A program made the position numbers and the translations under genes. Positions 18,401-25,004 of a stretch of DNA of 60,000 nucleotides are shown here, in pieces (positions within the stretch are counted from its first letter, which is position 1; each line of letters begins with the position of its first letter). Below the pieces are notes generated by a model, which did not search any database, was not told where the DNA came from, and saw nothing but the letters and a program-made list of their open reading frames with translations. This DNA is from Lineus longissimus (taxonomy: Eukaryota > Nemertea > Pilidiophora > Heteronemertea > Lineidae): assembly GCF_910592395.1 (NCBI RefSeq), contig NC_088308.1, forward strand, positions 28,661,501 through 28,721,500. Direction: 5' to 3'.

Positions 18401-21285
18401 CTGATTTAATACAACAGCAGTGACTGTGTCCCTGCTCCCTACCACCTCATACGTTGGAGCCTATATAAATTGTAACATGTCAGAGGTTTAACAGTTTTGA
18501 ATAGACTCATCTGGTCGTAGTGATAGACACAAACGTCTGCTAAAGCTTACTCTCTTTCTCCTGTAGTGATGTGAGTTACGTGGTCAAGGGGCGGATAACA
18601 ACTGATCTAATCCGGTTCTCAGTCGGAGATGCTGCAAACTTCGATTTCCAGAAAACTGACGTGTGTTTCCATATGGTGAAAGACAATGATATCCTCCTGT
18701 ATACTGATGCTGTGACTCTCCTGTCTGCCACCAAGCCTGAGCTGAAGAAGATCTATGAAACATATGGAATGACAGAGATTGGGGTAAGTGATGGATTGAA
18801 ATCAGTCTTGTGGTTTGAACGGCCAGGTCTGTTTGTGTCCAATTGAAATGACAACCCTCCAGACCACGTGTTGCAGGTGGTAAGCTCATGCTCTGAATTT
18901 GAAGGCCACGGAGAAGAGAAAGGTATTCTCACTGTGGGTATTGGTGATATACAAAATAATGCATATTTGGGTAGAATTGAGACATGCTGTACTCAGTGTT
19001 GACAAATGTGGAACTTAGACTGGTTATTGTTGGTTATCACCTGCCTACGACAGACATGACTCAGTCCCACTGAGCTCACTCGTATTGTATTTCAGCTGTG
19101 TAACATCGGAGTGAAGACATACACACGTTACACGGAGGTCAGCTTCTGGTGGGTGATCATCGTGCTGGCGTTGTTCCTCTTCATCTTTGTCTTGATCTGC
19201 GTCCTGGTCATCATCTGCCTGTGGAACCGGTACAGGAGGTTCATGCTGACCAACACCTCATGTAAGTACCTATGGTCATCATCTGCCTGTGGAACCGGTA
19301 CAGGAGGTTCATGCTGACCAACACCTCATGTAAGTACCTATGGTCATCATCTGCCTGTGGAACCGGTACAGGAGGTTCATGCTGACCAACACCTCATGTA
19401 AGTACCTATGGTCATCATCTGCCTGTGGAACCGGTACAGGAGGTTCATGCTGACCAACACCTCATGTAAGTACCTATGGTCATCATCTGCCTGTGGAACC
19501 GGTACAGGAGGTTCATGCTGACCAACACCTCATGTAAGTACCTATGGTCATCATCTGCCTGTGGAACCGGTACAGGAGGTTCATGCTGACCAACACCTCA
19601 TGTAAGTACCTATGGTCATCATCTGCCTGTGGAACCGCTACAGGAGGTTCATGCTGACCAACACCTCATGTAAGTACCTATGGTCATCATCTGCCTGTGG
19701 AACCGGTACAGGAGGTTCATGCTGACCAACACCTCATGTAAGTACCTATGGTCATCATCTGCCTGTGGAACCGGTACAGGAGGTTCATGCTGACCAACAC
19801 CTCATGTAAGTACCTATGGTCATCATCTGCCTGTGGAACCGGTACAGGAGATTCATGCTGACCAACACCTCATGTAAGTACCTATGGTCATCATCTGCCT
19901 GTGGAACCGGTACAGGAGGTTCATGCTGACCAACACCTCATGTAAGTACCTATGGTCATCATCTGCCTGTGGAACCGGTACAGGAGGTTCATGCTGACCA
20001 ACACCTCATGTAAGTACCTATGGTCATCATCTGCCTGTGGAACCGGTACAGGAGATTCATGCTGACCAACACCTCATGTAAGTACCTATGGTCATCATCT
20101 GCCTGTGGAACCGGTACAGGAGGTTCATGCTGACCAACACCTCGTGTAAGTACCTATGGTCATCATCTGCCTGTGGAACCGGTACAGGAGATTCATGCTG
20201 ACCAACACCTCATGTAAGTACCTATGGTCATCATCTGCCTGTGGAACCGGTACAGGAGATTCATGCTGACCAACACCTCATGTAAGTACCTATGGTCATC
20301 ATCTGCCTGTGGAACCGGTACAGGAGGTTCATGCTGACCAACACCTCATGTAAGTACCTATGGTCATCATCTGCCTGTGGAACCGGTACAGGAGGTTCAT
20401 GCTGACCAACACCTCATGTAAGTACCTATGGTCATCATCTGCCTCTGGAACCGGTACAGGAGGTTCATGCTGACCAACACCTCATGTAAGTACCTATGGT
20501 CATCATCTGCCTGTGGAACCGGTACAGGAGGTTCATGCTGACCAACACCTCATGTAAGTACCTATGGTCATCATCTGCCTCTGGAACCATATTGACCACT
20601 GACTATGGCACAATCATTAAGAGCCCCTCCGACTTAATCAATCCCGATATCACATCTCGTGTTCCTAAACTAGCCATCGGTCACTTTCCTCATTTCAGAT
20701 ATTGTCAGGATGGGAACTGGTGGAAACCTTTTGACCAATCATGTGCTGATGTCCACTGACATCTCATCATCCAAAATCGCTGCCAGTGAAATGAAGAGAA
20801 CCTCCAAGATCAGCTATGATGAAATTGATGTCAGTTTACCTGTACCAGCTCCTATGGTGAGCTCAACTGAGACAACAGTGCTAACCAAGACCGATGGTGG
20901 TTACACTAACTACGGCTATGATAACACGGAGACTTCAGTCATGTCCACATTTCAGCCGGGAGTGTATGAAAGCCCAGAGAGCATGATGACCACTACAACT
21001 GAGCGCACCAGTGATGTGGTCGGTGGTACTGTTGCTGTCACTGGTGGTGTTGTAGGCGGTGAAAGCACCACCACTGTCACCAAGGAAACCACCACCACCC
21101 TGGATCCAAGCAGTGGCTCTGATATGAGAACCATCAATGCTGGTGGAACACCGACAGTCCTCAGGAAGATTGTAACAACGACAACAACCGTGACGGAGGA
21201 AGTGGTGGAAGACCCATCACCGACATCTGGCGTCGTCATCACAGATGTCACATCGCCAGCTCAGCCGATTAACGATAGGTACTGA
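283..21285 (+). CDS. Large transmembrane cadherin (CDH23/Cad87A-like), 3' part of gene, 26 exons
   Basis: Calcium-dependent adhesion receptor of the cadherin superfamily, acting at the cell surface. I chained 26 exons by GT-AG sites; every phase agrees and the total is 1539 codons plus stop. Repeat-boundary motifs are seen at residues 83 (DENDN), 188 (NENDV), 298 (DVNDF), 402 (DVNNK), 634 (DINDN), 741 (DVNDN), 955 (DIDDH) and 1076 (DRDDN), with degenerate ones near 523 and 847. Spacing of about 105-125 residues fits about eleven EC repeats. Residues 1188-1289 form a juxtamembrane domain, about 1308-1332 the transmembrane helix, and the rest a Thr-rich tail with no catenin-binding motif I recognise. 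The start lies left of the window. The juxtamembrane domain resembles the membrane-adjacent domains of CDH23, PCDH15 and fly Cad87A, so that subfamily is my best guess, not proven. Introns not listed separately hold nothing I recognise. Confidence 0.93.
818..994 (+). CDS. Cadherin exon 2
   Basis: Acceptor TTCACAG, donor ACC|GTAAGC, phase 0 both ends; residues 56-114. Carries the calcium-linker motif DENDNAPTF (83-91), closing one EC repeat and opening the next. Confidence 0.93.
1219..1286 (+). CDS. Cadherin exon 3
   Basis: Acceptor TTATTTCAG, donor ACAG|GTAAGA; 68 bp, ends phase 2. Begins with ATDAD, the conserved 'A.D.D' calcium-binding segment of an EC repeat. The split Arg codon 137 is completed by exon 4 across a 3.2 kb intron. 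Confidence 0.88.
1287..4505 (+). other. Cadherin intron 3, 3.2 kb
   Basis: AT-rich intron with no exon I can support. A run of ten G lies at 1331-1340 and a diverged direct repeat at 3119-3341. Several short open frames have no recognisable product. Confidence 0.7.
3119..3341 (+). repeat. Diverged direct repeat (two copies, about 116-bp offset)
   Basis: Copy 1 (about 3119-3210) and copy 2 (about 3235-3341) share TTTTTTGGCCTTGAAAATTT, then AAAAAATTTCTAAGTCCAA, then a T-rich stretch with CTGGTCAAA or CTGCTCAAA. A local tandem duplication that has since diverged. Confidence 0.75.
4506..4752 (+). CDS. Cadherin exon 4
   Basis: Acceptor CGTTTCCAG, donor TCG|GTGAGT; residues 137-219. Contains LTG, NIDYE, VVATDKG and the linker NENDVNPVF (188-196), a near-complete second half of an EC repeat. 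The final Asn of the usual DxNDN is replaced by Val. Confidence 0.93.
4935..5081 (-). mobile_element. tRNA-derived SINE-like element (tRNA-Glu-like head)
   Basis: On the minus strand, from about 5080 downward, there is a pol III A-box-like TGGTGCAGTGG and, about 40 bases on, a B box GGTTCGATTCC. Around them is a tRNA-Glu-like anticodon region (CGCCTTTCACC). A non-tRNA body follows down to about 4935. The head no longer folds cleanly, so this is an old copy. It sits in the intron between cadherin exons 4 and 5, antisense to the gene. Confidence 0.6.
5150..5304 (+). CDS. Cadherin exon 5
   Basis: Acceptor CATCTTCAG, donor GGATT|GTGAGT, ends phase 2; residues 220-270. Starts with ATDDE and contains GVLSL and LNYAE, standard mid-repeat cadherin elements. 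Confidence 0.9.
5645..5723 (+). CDS. Cadherin exon 6
   Basis: Acceptor CTATTCCAG, donor GTG|GTAAGT; residues 271-297. Reads VIIEANDGGTPPGKSNATVR, the typical 'AxDxGxPxxS' strand F-G region of an EC repeat. Confidence 0.92.
6075..6147 (+). CDS. Cadherin exon 7, whose 3' end seeds the 42-bp array
   Basis: Acceptor CATCCTGTAG, donor CACCAG|GTAAGA, ends phase 1; residues 298-321. Encodes the linker DVNDFPPVF and then GSVSEAAAP, the first strand of the next repeat. The last 22 exon bases (6126-6147) and the first 20 intron bases form unit 1 of the minisatellite. Splicing from this first donor to exon 8 gives SEAAAPEFLVLKV, a normal cadherin strand, so this is the frame-preserving donor. Confidence 0.92.
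6126..9107 (+). repeat. 42-bp minisatellite, 71 copies, each with a splice donor
   Basis: 2982 bp, exactly 71 x 42 with no indel. Each unit runs from GTTTCTGAGG through GCAGCACCAG|GTAAGAGGTC to GGTGGTTGG, that is, exon 7's last 22 bases plus the start of its intron. By eye only one unit (near 6869, GATAAG) has lost the donor GT. Variant positions are GAGGCAGCAG, GAGGCTGCAG, GAACCAGCAG or GTGGCTGCAG, and GGTGGT versus GGTGAT. Because 42 is a multiple of three, long open frames run through both strands by arithmetic alone. Confidence 0.97.
9108..9374 (+). other. Remainder of intron 7 after the array
   Basis: Unique AT-rich sequence ending in a pyrimidine-rich acceptor (CTTCATCTTCAG, ending at 9374) for exon 8. 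Confidence 0.7.
9375..9547 (+). CDS. Cadherin exon 8
   Basis: Acceptor CATCTTCAG, donor GTG|GTATGT; residues 322-379. Contains VAATDQDGGPNGEFNYQ, the core calcium-binding and strand B segment, and LDHDVQSRYE. Confidence 0.93.
9832..9958 (+). CDS. Cadherin exon 9
   Basis: Acceptor TATTTCTAG, donor CATCAG|GTAATA, ends phase 1; residues 380-421. Reads VYAIDKGAPQ and the linker DVNNKAPTF (402-410). Confidence 0.92.
10422..10561 (+). CDS. Cadherin exon 10
   Basis: Acceptor CTTTTCAG, donor CTAGTA|GTAAGT; residues 422-468. Contains VQQLQAEDKDTNPKLEYKI, a normal EC calcium-binding loop. Confidence 0.9.
10856..10991 (+). CDS. Cadherin exon 11
   Basis: Acceptor TATTTTCAG, donor CTACAG|GTGTGT (weak), ends phase 1; residues 469-513. 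Contains DKTGRVYL and FRFSVTVEDKNAVS, mid-repeat strands. Confidence 0.88.
11369..11599 (+). CDS. Cadherin exon 12
   Basis: Acceptor TTCATTGCAG, donor AAACAG|GTTGGA (atypical); residues 514-590. The linker is degenerate (RNQGETPVF instead of DxNDNxPxF), so calcium binding at this junction is probably reduced. The exon then reads IPEEQGNQTSLLKLIARDPK and ends in DLKTG. Confidence 0.88.
11906..12069 (+). CDS. Cadherin exon 13
   Basis: Acceptor AACTTGTAG, donor AAGCAG|GTAGGT; residues 591-645. Joins to exon 12 as KTGEVRLARSVDYEA, a textbook repeat core, and ends with the linker DINDNSPTF (634-642). Confidence 0.93.
12121..13084 (+). repeat. 39-bp minisatellite, about 24.7 copies
   Basis: Unit GGACACACTGGGGACTGAAT followed by AGTGCTGTCCTGGGCCAAG, with single-base variants AATAGTG/AATAATG and GGCCAAG/GGCCGAG. 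Lies in the intron after exon 13, starting 51 bp past the donor, and does not include it. The period is divisible by three, so three long minus-strand open frames arise by chance. Confidence 0.97.
13353..13502 (+). CDS. Cadherin exon 14
   Basis: Acceptor CTTTTTCAG, donor GACACA|GTAAGT, phase 0 both ends; residues 646-695. Reads AFTFSISEGS, then VRATDKDSGDFGKIAYTLTG, a canonical EC opening. Confidence 0.94.
13624..13641 (+). repeat. Homopolymer C tract (18 C)
   Basis: Eighteen consecutive C in the intron between exons 14 and 15. Similar C runs occur at 26773-26785, 38317-38328 and 54324-54335, and a G run at 1331-1340. Confidence 0.95.
13752..13868 (+). CDS. Cadherin exon 15
   Basis: Acceptor CTACCACAG, donor GCAACC|GTAAGT; residues 696-734. 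GDILVAGRLDREIFPRYQLL is the 'G.I.....LDRE....Y.L' signature. Confidence 0.93.
14045..14335 (+). mobile_element. Non-LTR retrotransposon 3' fragment (reverse transcriptase C-terminus), copy 1
   Basis: A frame from 14078 reads ...CRAFRVVASALWNSLN..., matching the conserved 'RAFsvvaPxLWNSLP' C-terminal segment of CR1/L2/jockey-type ORF2 proteins, followed by a stop and a 3' tail ending in a CTTA repeat near 14315-14330. It is 5'-truncated and fills most of the intron between exons 15 and 16. The last tail repeat lies about 10 bp before the exon 16 acceptor. Confidence 0.7.
14341..14521 (+). CDS. Cadherin exon 16
   Basis: Unusual acceptor CCATGAAG, donor TTGG|GTAAGT, ends phase 1; residues 735-794. 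Opens with VTINLVDVNDNSPQF, the clearest linker in the gene, then VLAVDKDVGINSQIFYSI. Flanked on both sides by retrotransposon fragments. Confidence 0.93.
14610..15108 (+). mobile_element. Non-LTR retrotransposon 3' fragment with GAA tail, copy 2
   Basis: The frame 14650-14946 encodes the reverse transcriptase C-terminus: LGWPILAEQRRQARLLLFFK, then RRTRHGNSRSF, then FFPRTTVDWNSLPEAT and DAFRKML. These match the 'LGWxxLxxRRxxARL...FFPRTVxDWNSLP' block of CR1/L2-like ORF2. Homology continues upstream through one in-frame stop to about 14610. The 3' end carries a (GAA)9 tail at 15081-15108, as in many such elements. It is a different family from the fragment at 14045. Confidence 0.88.
15145..15371 (+). 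CDS. Cadherin exon 17
   Basis: Acceptor TGTTTTCCAG, donor TTTGAG|GTAAGG; residues 795-870. Contains FKIDRLRGVIKT and VEALDNGSPSQRSVTTVQI. The linker is degenerate (QDPQAFIGRPTF), the second calcium-poor junction. Confidence 0.92.
15657..15842 (+). CDS. Cadherin exon 18
   Basis: Acceptor CTTTACAG, donor TATGAT|GTAAGC; residues 871-932. Reads CKASDSDGPASAIRFS, FKIDPISGNITT and LDREKQSHYD. Confidence 0.93.
16175..16285 (+). CDS. Cadherin exon 19
   Basis: Acceptor GTTTTTCCAG, donor AATGAT|GTAAGT; residues 933-969. Contains IQATDGTGN and the linker DIDDHAPSF (955-963). Confidence 0.93.
16522..16642 (+). CDS. Cadherin exon 20
   Basis: Acceptor TTCTAACAG, donor TTACAT|GTAAGT, ends phase 1; residues 970-1009. 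Contains SIYENETPPNFVLTVLACDL, the A-B strand region of the next repeat. Confidence 0.9.
17016..17270 (+). CDS. Cadherin exon 21, with a furin-type site
   Basis: Acceptor TTTATACAG, donor CTACAG|GTAATC, ends phase 1; residues 1010-1094. Contains SSLDREKINQYNLCVTVYSA, then RKKR|AV at 1055-1060 in the F-G loop, then the linker DRDDNGPTY (1076-1084). RKKR matches the R-X-K/R-R proprotein convertase consensus; actual cleavage is inference. Confidence 0.92.
17476..17753 (+). CDS. Cadherin exon 22 (last EC repeat)
   Basis: Acceptor CGTTTCCAG, donor TTCTG|GTGAGT; residues 1095-1187. Contains VIDAHAKDPDTPKHSVTF, FQVDMTSGEVRT and FQLNIEAYDTLGRKDNATV, a complete terminal EC repeat without a following DxNDN linker. 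Confidence 0.93.
18212..18300 (+). CDS. Cadherin exon 23 (start of membrane-adjacent domain)
   Basis: Acceptor TCTTTCCAG, donor ATGAG|GTAACA, ends phase 2; residues 1188-1216. IYVLTQSQRLKFIFAKTPSD resembles the opening strand of the membrane-adjacent domains described in CDH23 and PCDH15. Confidence 0.9.
18567..18783 (+). CDS. Cadherin exon 24 (membrane-adjacent domain)
   Basis: Acceptor CTCCTGTAG, donor ATTGGG|GTAAGT; residues 1217-1289. Has the pattern TDVCFHMVKDND, then LLYTDAVTLLSATKPELKKI, then YETYGMTEI, matching a ferredoxin-like juxtamembrane fold rather than an EC repeat. Confidence 0.92.
19096..19261 (+). CDS. Cadherin exon 25 (transmembrane segment)
   Basis: Acceptor GTATTTCAG, donor CCTCAT|GTAAGT, ends phase 1; residues 1290-1344. 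A hydrophobic stretch WWVIIVLALFLFIFVLICVL and on to about 1332 is followed by the basic stop-transfer WNRYRRF. The last 57 bases (19205-19261) are the exonic part of unit 1 of the 68-bp array. Confidence 0.95.
19205..20588 (+). repeat. 68-bp minisatellite, about 20 copies, each with a splice donor
   Basis: Each unit is 57 bases of exon 25's 3' end (TGGTCATCATCTGCC ... CCAACACCTCAT) plus 11 intron bases (GTAAGTACCTA). The donor T|GTAAGT recurs every 68 bp from 19261 to 20553, 20 times. Few variants are seen (GGAGGTTC/GGAGATTC, CCTGTGG/CCTCTGG). 68 is not a multiple of three. Confidence 0.97.
20589..20698 (+). other. Unique end of intron 25
   Basis: Unique sequence after the array, ending in the acceptor TTCCTCATTTCAG (ends 20698) for the cytoplasmic exon. 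Confidence 0.75.
20699..21285 (+). CDS. Cadherin exon 26 (cytoplasmic tail, stop at 21283-21285)
   Basis: Acceptor CTCATTTCAG; residues 1345-1539. A Ser/Thr-rich tail with runs such as MMTTTTERTSD and IVTTTTTVTEEVVEDPSP and no beta-catenin or p120 motif that I can see. Ends PAQPINDRY, then TGA. A GT at 21279 (GATAG|GTACTG) could instead splice to a short exon at 22009. Confidence 0.92.
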
Positions 21286-21610
21286 TTGTTACAGACAGGA
21301 TGAGGTGCTTAACGTTACCAGGTCTTATGCACCTGTAGTGATTTAGCACCTTCTTTATTGACCGTTGAAGACTGATTACAATTTCAGTAGCCATTTTGAA
21401 GACTGCAACTAGTGAACATCCAACTACATTTGTTGATCTGAGGTCCATGAATGGCCTATCACTGTGGGAAAATATCAGAACTCTTTCTAGACTTGCATGT
21501 GGAAGAAATTAAAATGTTCTCTATCAGTCTTCGTTGGGTTAAGTCTAATGCACACTGTTACCTAGCGCCTGTCACAACCATGTCTTAAAAGTGAAAAAAA
21601 GCTTCCACCG

Positions 21611-21704
21611 CTGTCGAAACCTCCCTAGCACTGGTGAAACCCAACATCCCAACCAAGCTGTCGAAACCTCCCTAGCACTGGTGAAACCCAACATCCCAAC
21701 CAAG
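21611..21704 (+). repeat. 47-bp perfect tandem duplication
   Basis: Two identical copies starting CTGTCGAAACCTCCCTAGCA at 21611 and 21658, in the cadherin 3' UTR (or in the intron, if the 22009 exon is used). Confidence 0.95.
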
Positions 21705-22008
21705 CTGATTGCCTGATTAGTATGCTTCACACAAATTCATGTTTCCTTCCACACCCTTCTTGTACACCTTTCAGGCCACCTGTCCCCTCATCATAAAGAT
21801 CTGGAATCTCTGACTTTCGCTTTTAATCAAAGATGTTGATGAACTGGAATCTGAAAGAGGAAAGCTTCATTGAGGACTAGCCTAAGTTGTTTATGGCTTT
21901 CATTAACGAGACAGTTCTAGAGATTCTCCTTAGATTATAAGCAACCCAGTCATTTCTTCAACCTATCTTATTGATGTTGCCTCTGTAATGTGTCACTCTC
22001 TATTTCAG

Positions 22009-22036
22009 TTATGATCTCTACGCATCAGTGCGCTAG
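22009..22036 (+). CDS. Possible alternative terminal exon of the cadherin
   Basis: Strong acceptor CACTCTCTATTTCAG (ends 22008) followed by an in-phase nine-codon end. From the donor at 21278|21279 it would replace the last two residues by SYDLYASVR and stop at 22034-22036. The donor GTACTG is weak, so I treat this as a candidate isoform. Confidence 0.4.
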
Positions 22037-22970
22037 CATCGAGGAGGAATAGCTTGCACCACCAACAATTCGTAATTCGTGAATGCTGGAGACATTGTCC
22101 GTCCAGTTTGTTTAATTCACAATAAGGAAAAGGCCTGTGTTTTTCCTTTTAGAAGAGACTACATCCATTATTTGTTCACCAGTTCGGTCAACATAAATGA
22201 CTTCACGTTGTCAAACAAGACTAGTTTTGATGACCAACCTTTTTAATGCTTTATAATTATGTGATATTTTTATTTTGATCAATCTTATGTCAAGTAATAT
22301 TCCAAAAGCCCCCACATCGAGCAAGCTGGTCTGTAGGGTCTATTTGTCTGAACATGATTGCGACGAACTATACATTATGTACACTGTTAGTTGTATGTTA
22401 GCTTTATTTGTTAGAGAACTTTTTGTTTTTACGTGTTGTGATATTTGTGCCATATTTTGTACATAGCATTGTAACCACTAAAGTTGGAAGAAGGCAATGA
22501 TTTTTGGAATCATCTACCAGTAGTTGAAGTGTTGTAATAAGGGAGAAGTTTGTACACCCGTTCTCAAGCATATTTGTAGGGCAACCTCCGCCTGTAAGAC
22601 CATTTCTTGCTGGGATTTACACTTCCAGCGTATGCTATAAAGCATACCCCATTTAGGTTTGTAAACGAGTTTCTTGTTTTGCTGAGGTTGGAAGCTGAAA
22701 CACCATTGAATTGCCTTTGAAGCCAATCTAGAGATTTGACTTGTACCTCCTTCTTGAAACTATTTTGTTTCCAATTGTCGTGGATCTGTTTATAACCCCT
22801 GACTGTGTCATTCTACCCCTTCTTCTTTAGTGTGTCCTGGTAGGTTATATTTATTGTAGGCCGGCAATATGCCATTATTTATTGTCATATTTACAGAAAG
22901 TGTATATAGCAGCTATTTTCATATCAACAGCCATGACTTGAACTCACATTTTTGTAGTTAATTTTTAGTA

Positions 22971-22976
22971 AATAAA
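22971..22976 (+). promoter_or_regulatory. Polyadenylation signal AATAAA (cadherin)
   Basis: AATAAA after a T-rich stretch, with a T/G-rich region (TCCGTTTTCATTTTCCC) about 20 bases later; the only good candidate after the stop codon. Confidence 0.75.
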
Positions 22977-23059
22977 AGGTTTTAAGACCATGAAGTCCGT
23001 TTTCATTTTCCCTGACGACTTACAATCATTTAGGACAATGGTAAAATGATGCTTCATGG

Positions 23060-23350
23060 AGAGTGTCTGTGATAGGAGGGTGTCCCTTACAGTCTACAGT
23101 GTCTACAATCTAGAGGCAGTGTGTGAGAGATGCTTCTGCAATAGGAGGTTGCCCTTCCTCAAGGGGTATCTGTAATCTGAGGCTGTACATGTCTCACATA
23201 AAGGTGTCTGCATTAGGACGTTGGCTCTCAACAATACAAGGTTGTCCCTCTTTGAATGGTGTCTCCAACTGGTGGTTGTCGCCTCAGATAGAGGTGTCTT
23301 TAAGCTATATCCCTCACAAACAGGTGTCTGCAATGGGAGTTTTCCGTCTG
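23060..23350 (+). repeat. Degenerate short tandem repeats, about 32-bp spacing
   Basis: Diverged units resembling GTGTCTGCAATAGGAGGTTG begin near 23067, 23100, 23131, 23166, 23207, 23261, 23294 and 23324. Related motifs occur at 10748-10777, 13098-13200 and 16691-16750, so this looks like a dispersed family. Confidence 0.5.
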
Positions 23351-24954
23351 GAGAAAAGTCCAGCGAGATTAGGAGACAGGTTTTCGTTTACTTCCAACTA
23401 TCTATACCAAGATTGCTCTTTGTGTCCCGGTTGGAAAACAGCGACGAAAGGAGGTTGGCCCGCATTCCCAGAAAGTGTCTCAATTTCACCATGGTAAATC
23501 CACAGGGCTGGCGACCTGTAATTGACACCCAGAATTGACATTCAACACTGATAAAATAGATATCTCTTTCATTATCGCGCAGACCTGTTTATAAAATGTT
23601 TACTCAATATTACTCAACTGTGAATTAATGAGCTGGTAATCCTTTAGAGGCTAAGCCGAAACAAGCTTGACCAATTTGGCAAATAACTGGTCCAGGTATC
23701 AAACAAAATTGGTTGTGACCTCGGCTGATACCTCATGATAACCAAGATATCGCTATAATAGACTCCTCAGATAGTTGATATGAGATTATCTCTGAGCCGA
23801 TTTGTCAATGTCCGAGATTAAAAACGGACAAATCTATAAATGACAAGCGTAAGATGACAGGTACCGACAAACAAAGTGTCATTGAATCGATGTTCTAGCG
23901 ACAAGAGACAACTTCATGCGCGGTCCTCTAATTGTCACAATCACGTTTCTCTTACGGCCCAGAGAGAAAACACGTTTCGGACTCGACGAATTATACTCGG
24001 AAATCGACGGTTAAGTCACCCCTATGAATGATGTGAAATGCGAAAATGGTCCTGGAAAATGCCGGCTAAAATAGGCCTATGCACTGTAACACACGAGCCT
24101 GGGACGAAGCATCTTGTTATCGGTGTGACACTATATCAAAATGCAATCGAAACGCCTGGACTATAGGTTACGACTTATTATCAGAGGACTTAATTTACTT
24201 CAACATCGGCTTCTCAAGCTTATTACCTTTGAAGACAAAGTCACAATCAAGCCAGAGGACAAGACAACATTGAACGATCATTGTCGTCCGAATTATTTCG
24301 AAAAGTTTGAAATGACGATCTTCGGATATCCTAACAACGGCAGTCTCTGCCGGGTTTATTGTCTTCGTTGTCTTAGTTCGTCTGATCCTGGCCGAGTCCG
24401 TTTCACGCTTTCAAATTTCAATCTCTCCAATTTTGGTATTACGAATAATGAAGTCAGACTTATAAAGTGATCATGTTTAAATTCAAGGCTCAAGTGTTAT
24501 CAAGCTTACATACTGGAGGTGTTACCCCCGGATTGGTTTTAATAGCTTGCAAATCGCCCCAGGATTACTCCATTTAAAGATTTAGAGACACAATCTCGAA
24601 ATGATCCTTGTTGACTTTTGGTGATATCGCAACGACTGGCGCCAGTGGCGGTAACAATCAAAAGCTATTGCGCTACCCAGACGAGCTAAGAACCAAATAT
24701 TACACCATTGCCTATTTCGAATTTATCATATTTGATAATGTCTACATTTTGATAAGTTAATCCTTAACTGATACAATTCTTATGATATGTTTGTTTACCT
24801 TCGATCAAATCATAATTTCGGGGTATATAGGAACTATCTTGACACTTTTCATTGTCGTTATAACTATACTGGACTAGTGGCACTCATATCAACAGCTTTT
24901 CCACCTCGGAGACACCCATGTTCTTCAAAACTTCTCACCCCAAACTTGGCTGAA

Positions 24955-25004
24955 CCAGAGTCTTTCTATACAAAGAGATAAGATAGTGTATAGAAAGACT
25001 CTGG
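24955..25004. repeat. Perfect inverted repeat, 17-bp arms, 16-nt loop
   Basis: Left arm CCAGAGTCTTTCTATAC (24955-24971), right arm GTATAGAAAGACTCTGG (24988-25004). A 9-bp direct repeat GGCTGAACC flanks the inner palindrome on both sides. Confidence 0.9.

Larger units (their letters stand above)
21286..22995 (+). other. Cadherin 3' UTR
   Basis: From the stop codon to about 20 bases past the AATAAA at 22971. Contains a 47-bp tandem duplication at 21611-21704. Confidence 0.75.

Noticed and set aside
6126-20588. CRISPR-like regular repeats
   Set aside because: Units are directly tandem without spacers, and the sequence is an animal gene.
23123-23497. 124-codon open frame after the cadherin polyA site
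   Set aside because: Overlaps the degenerate 32-bp repeats, which explain the apparent periodic protein.
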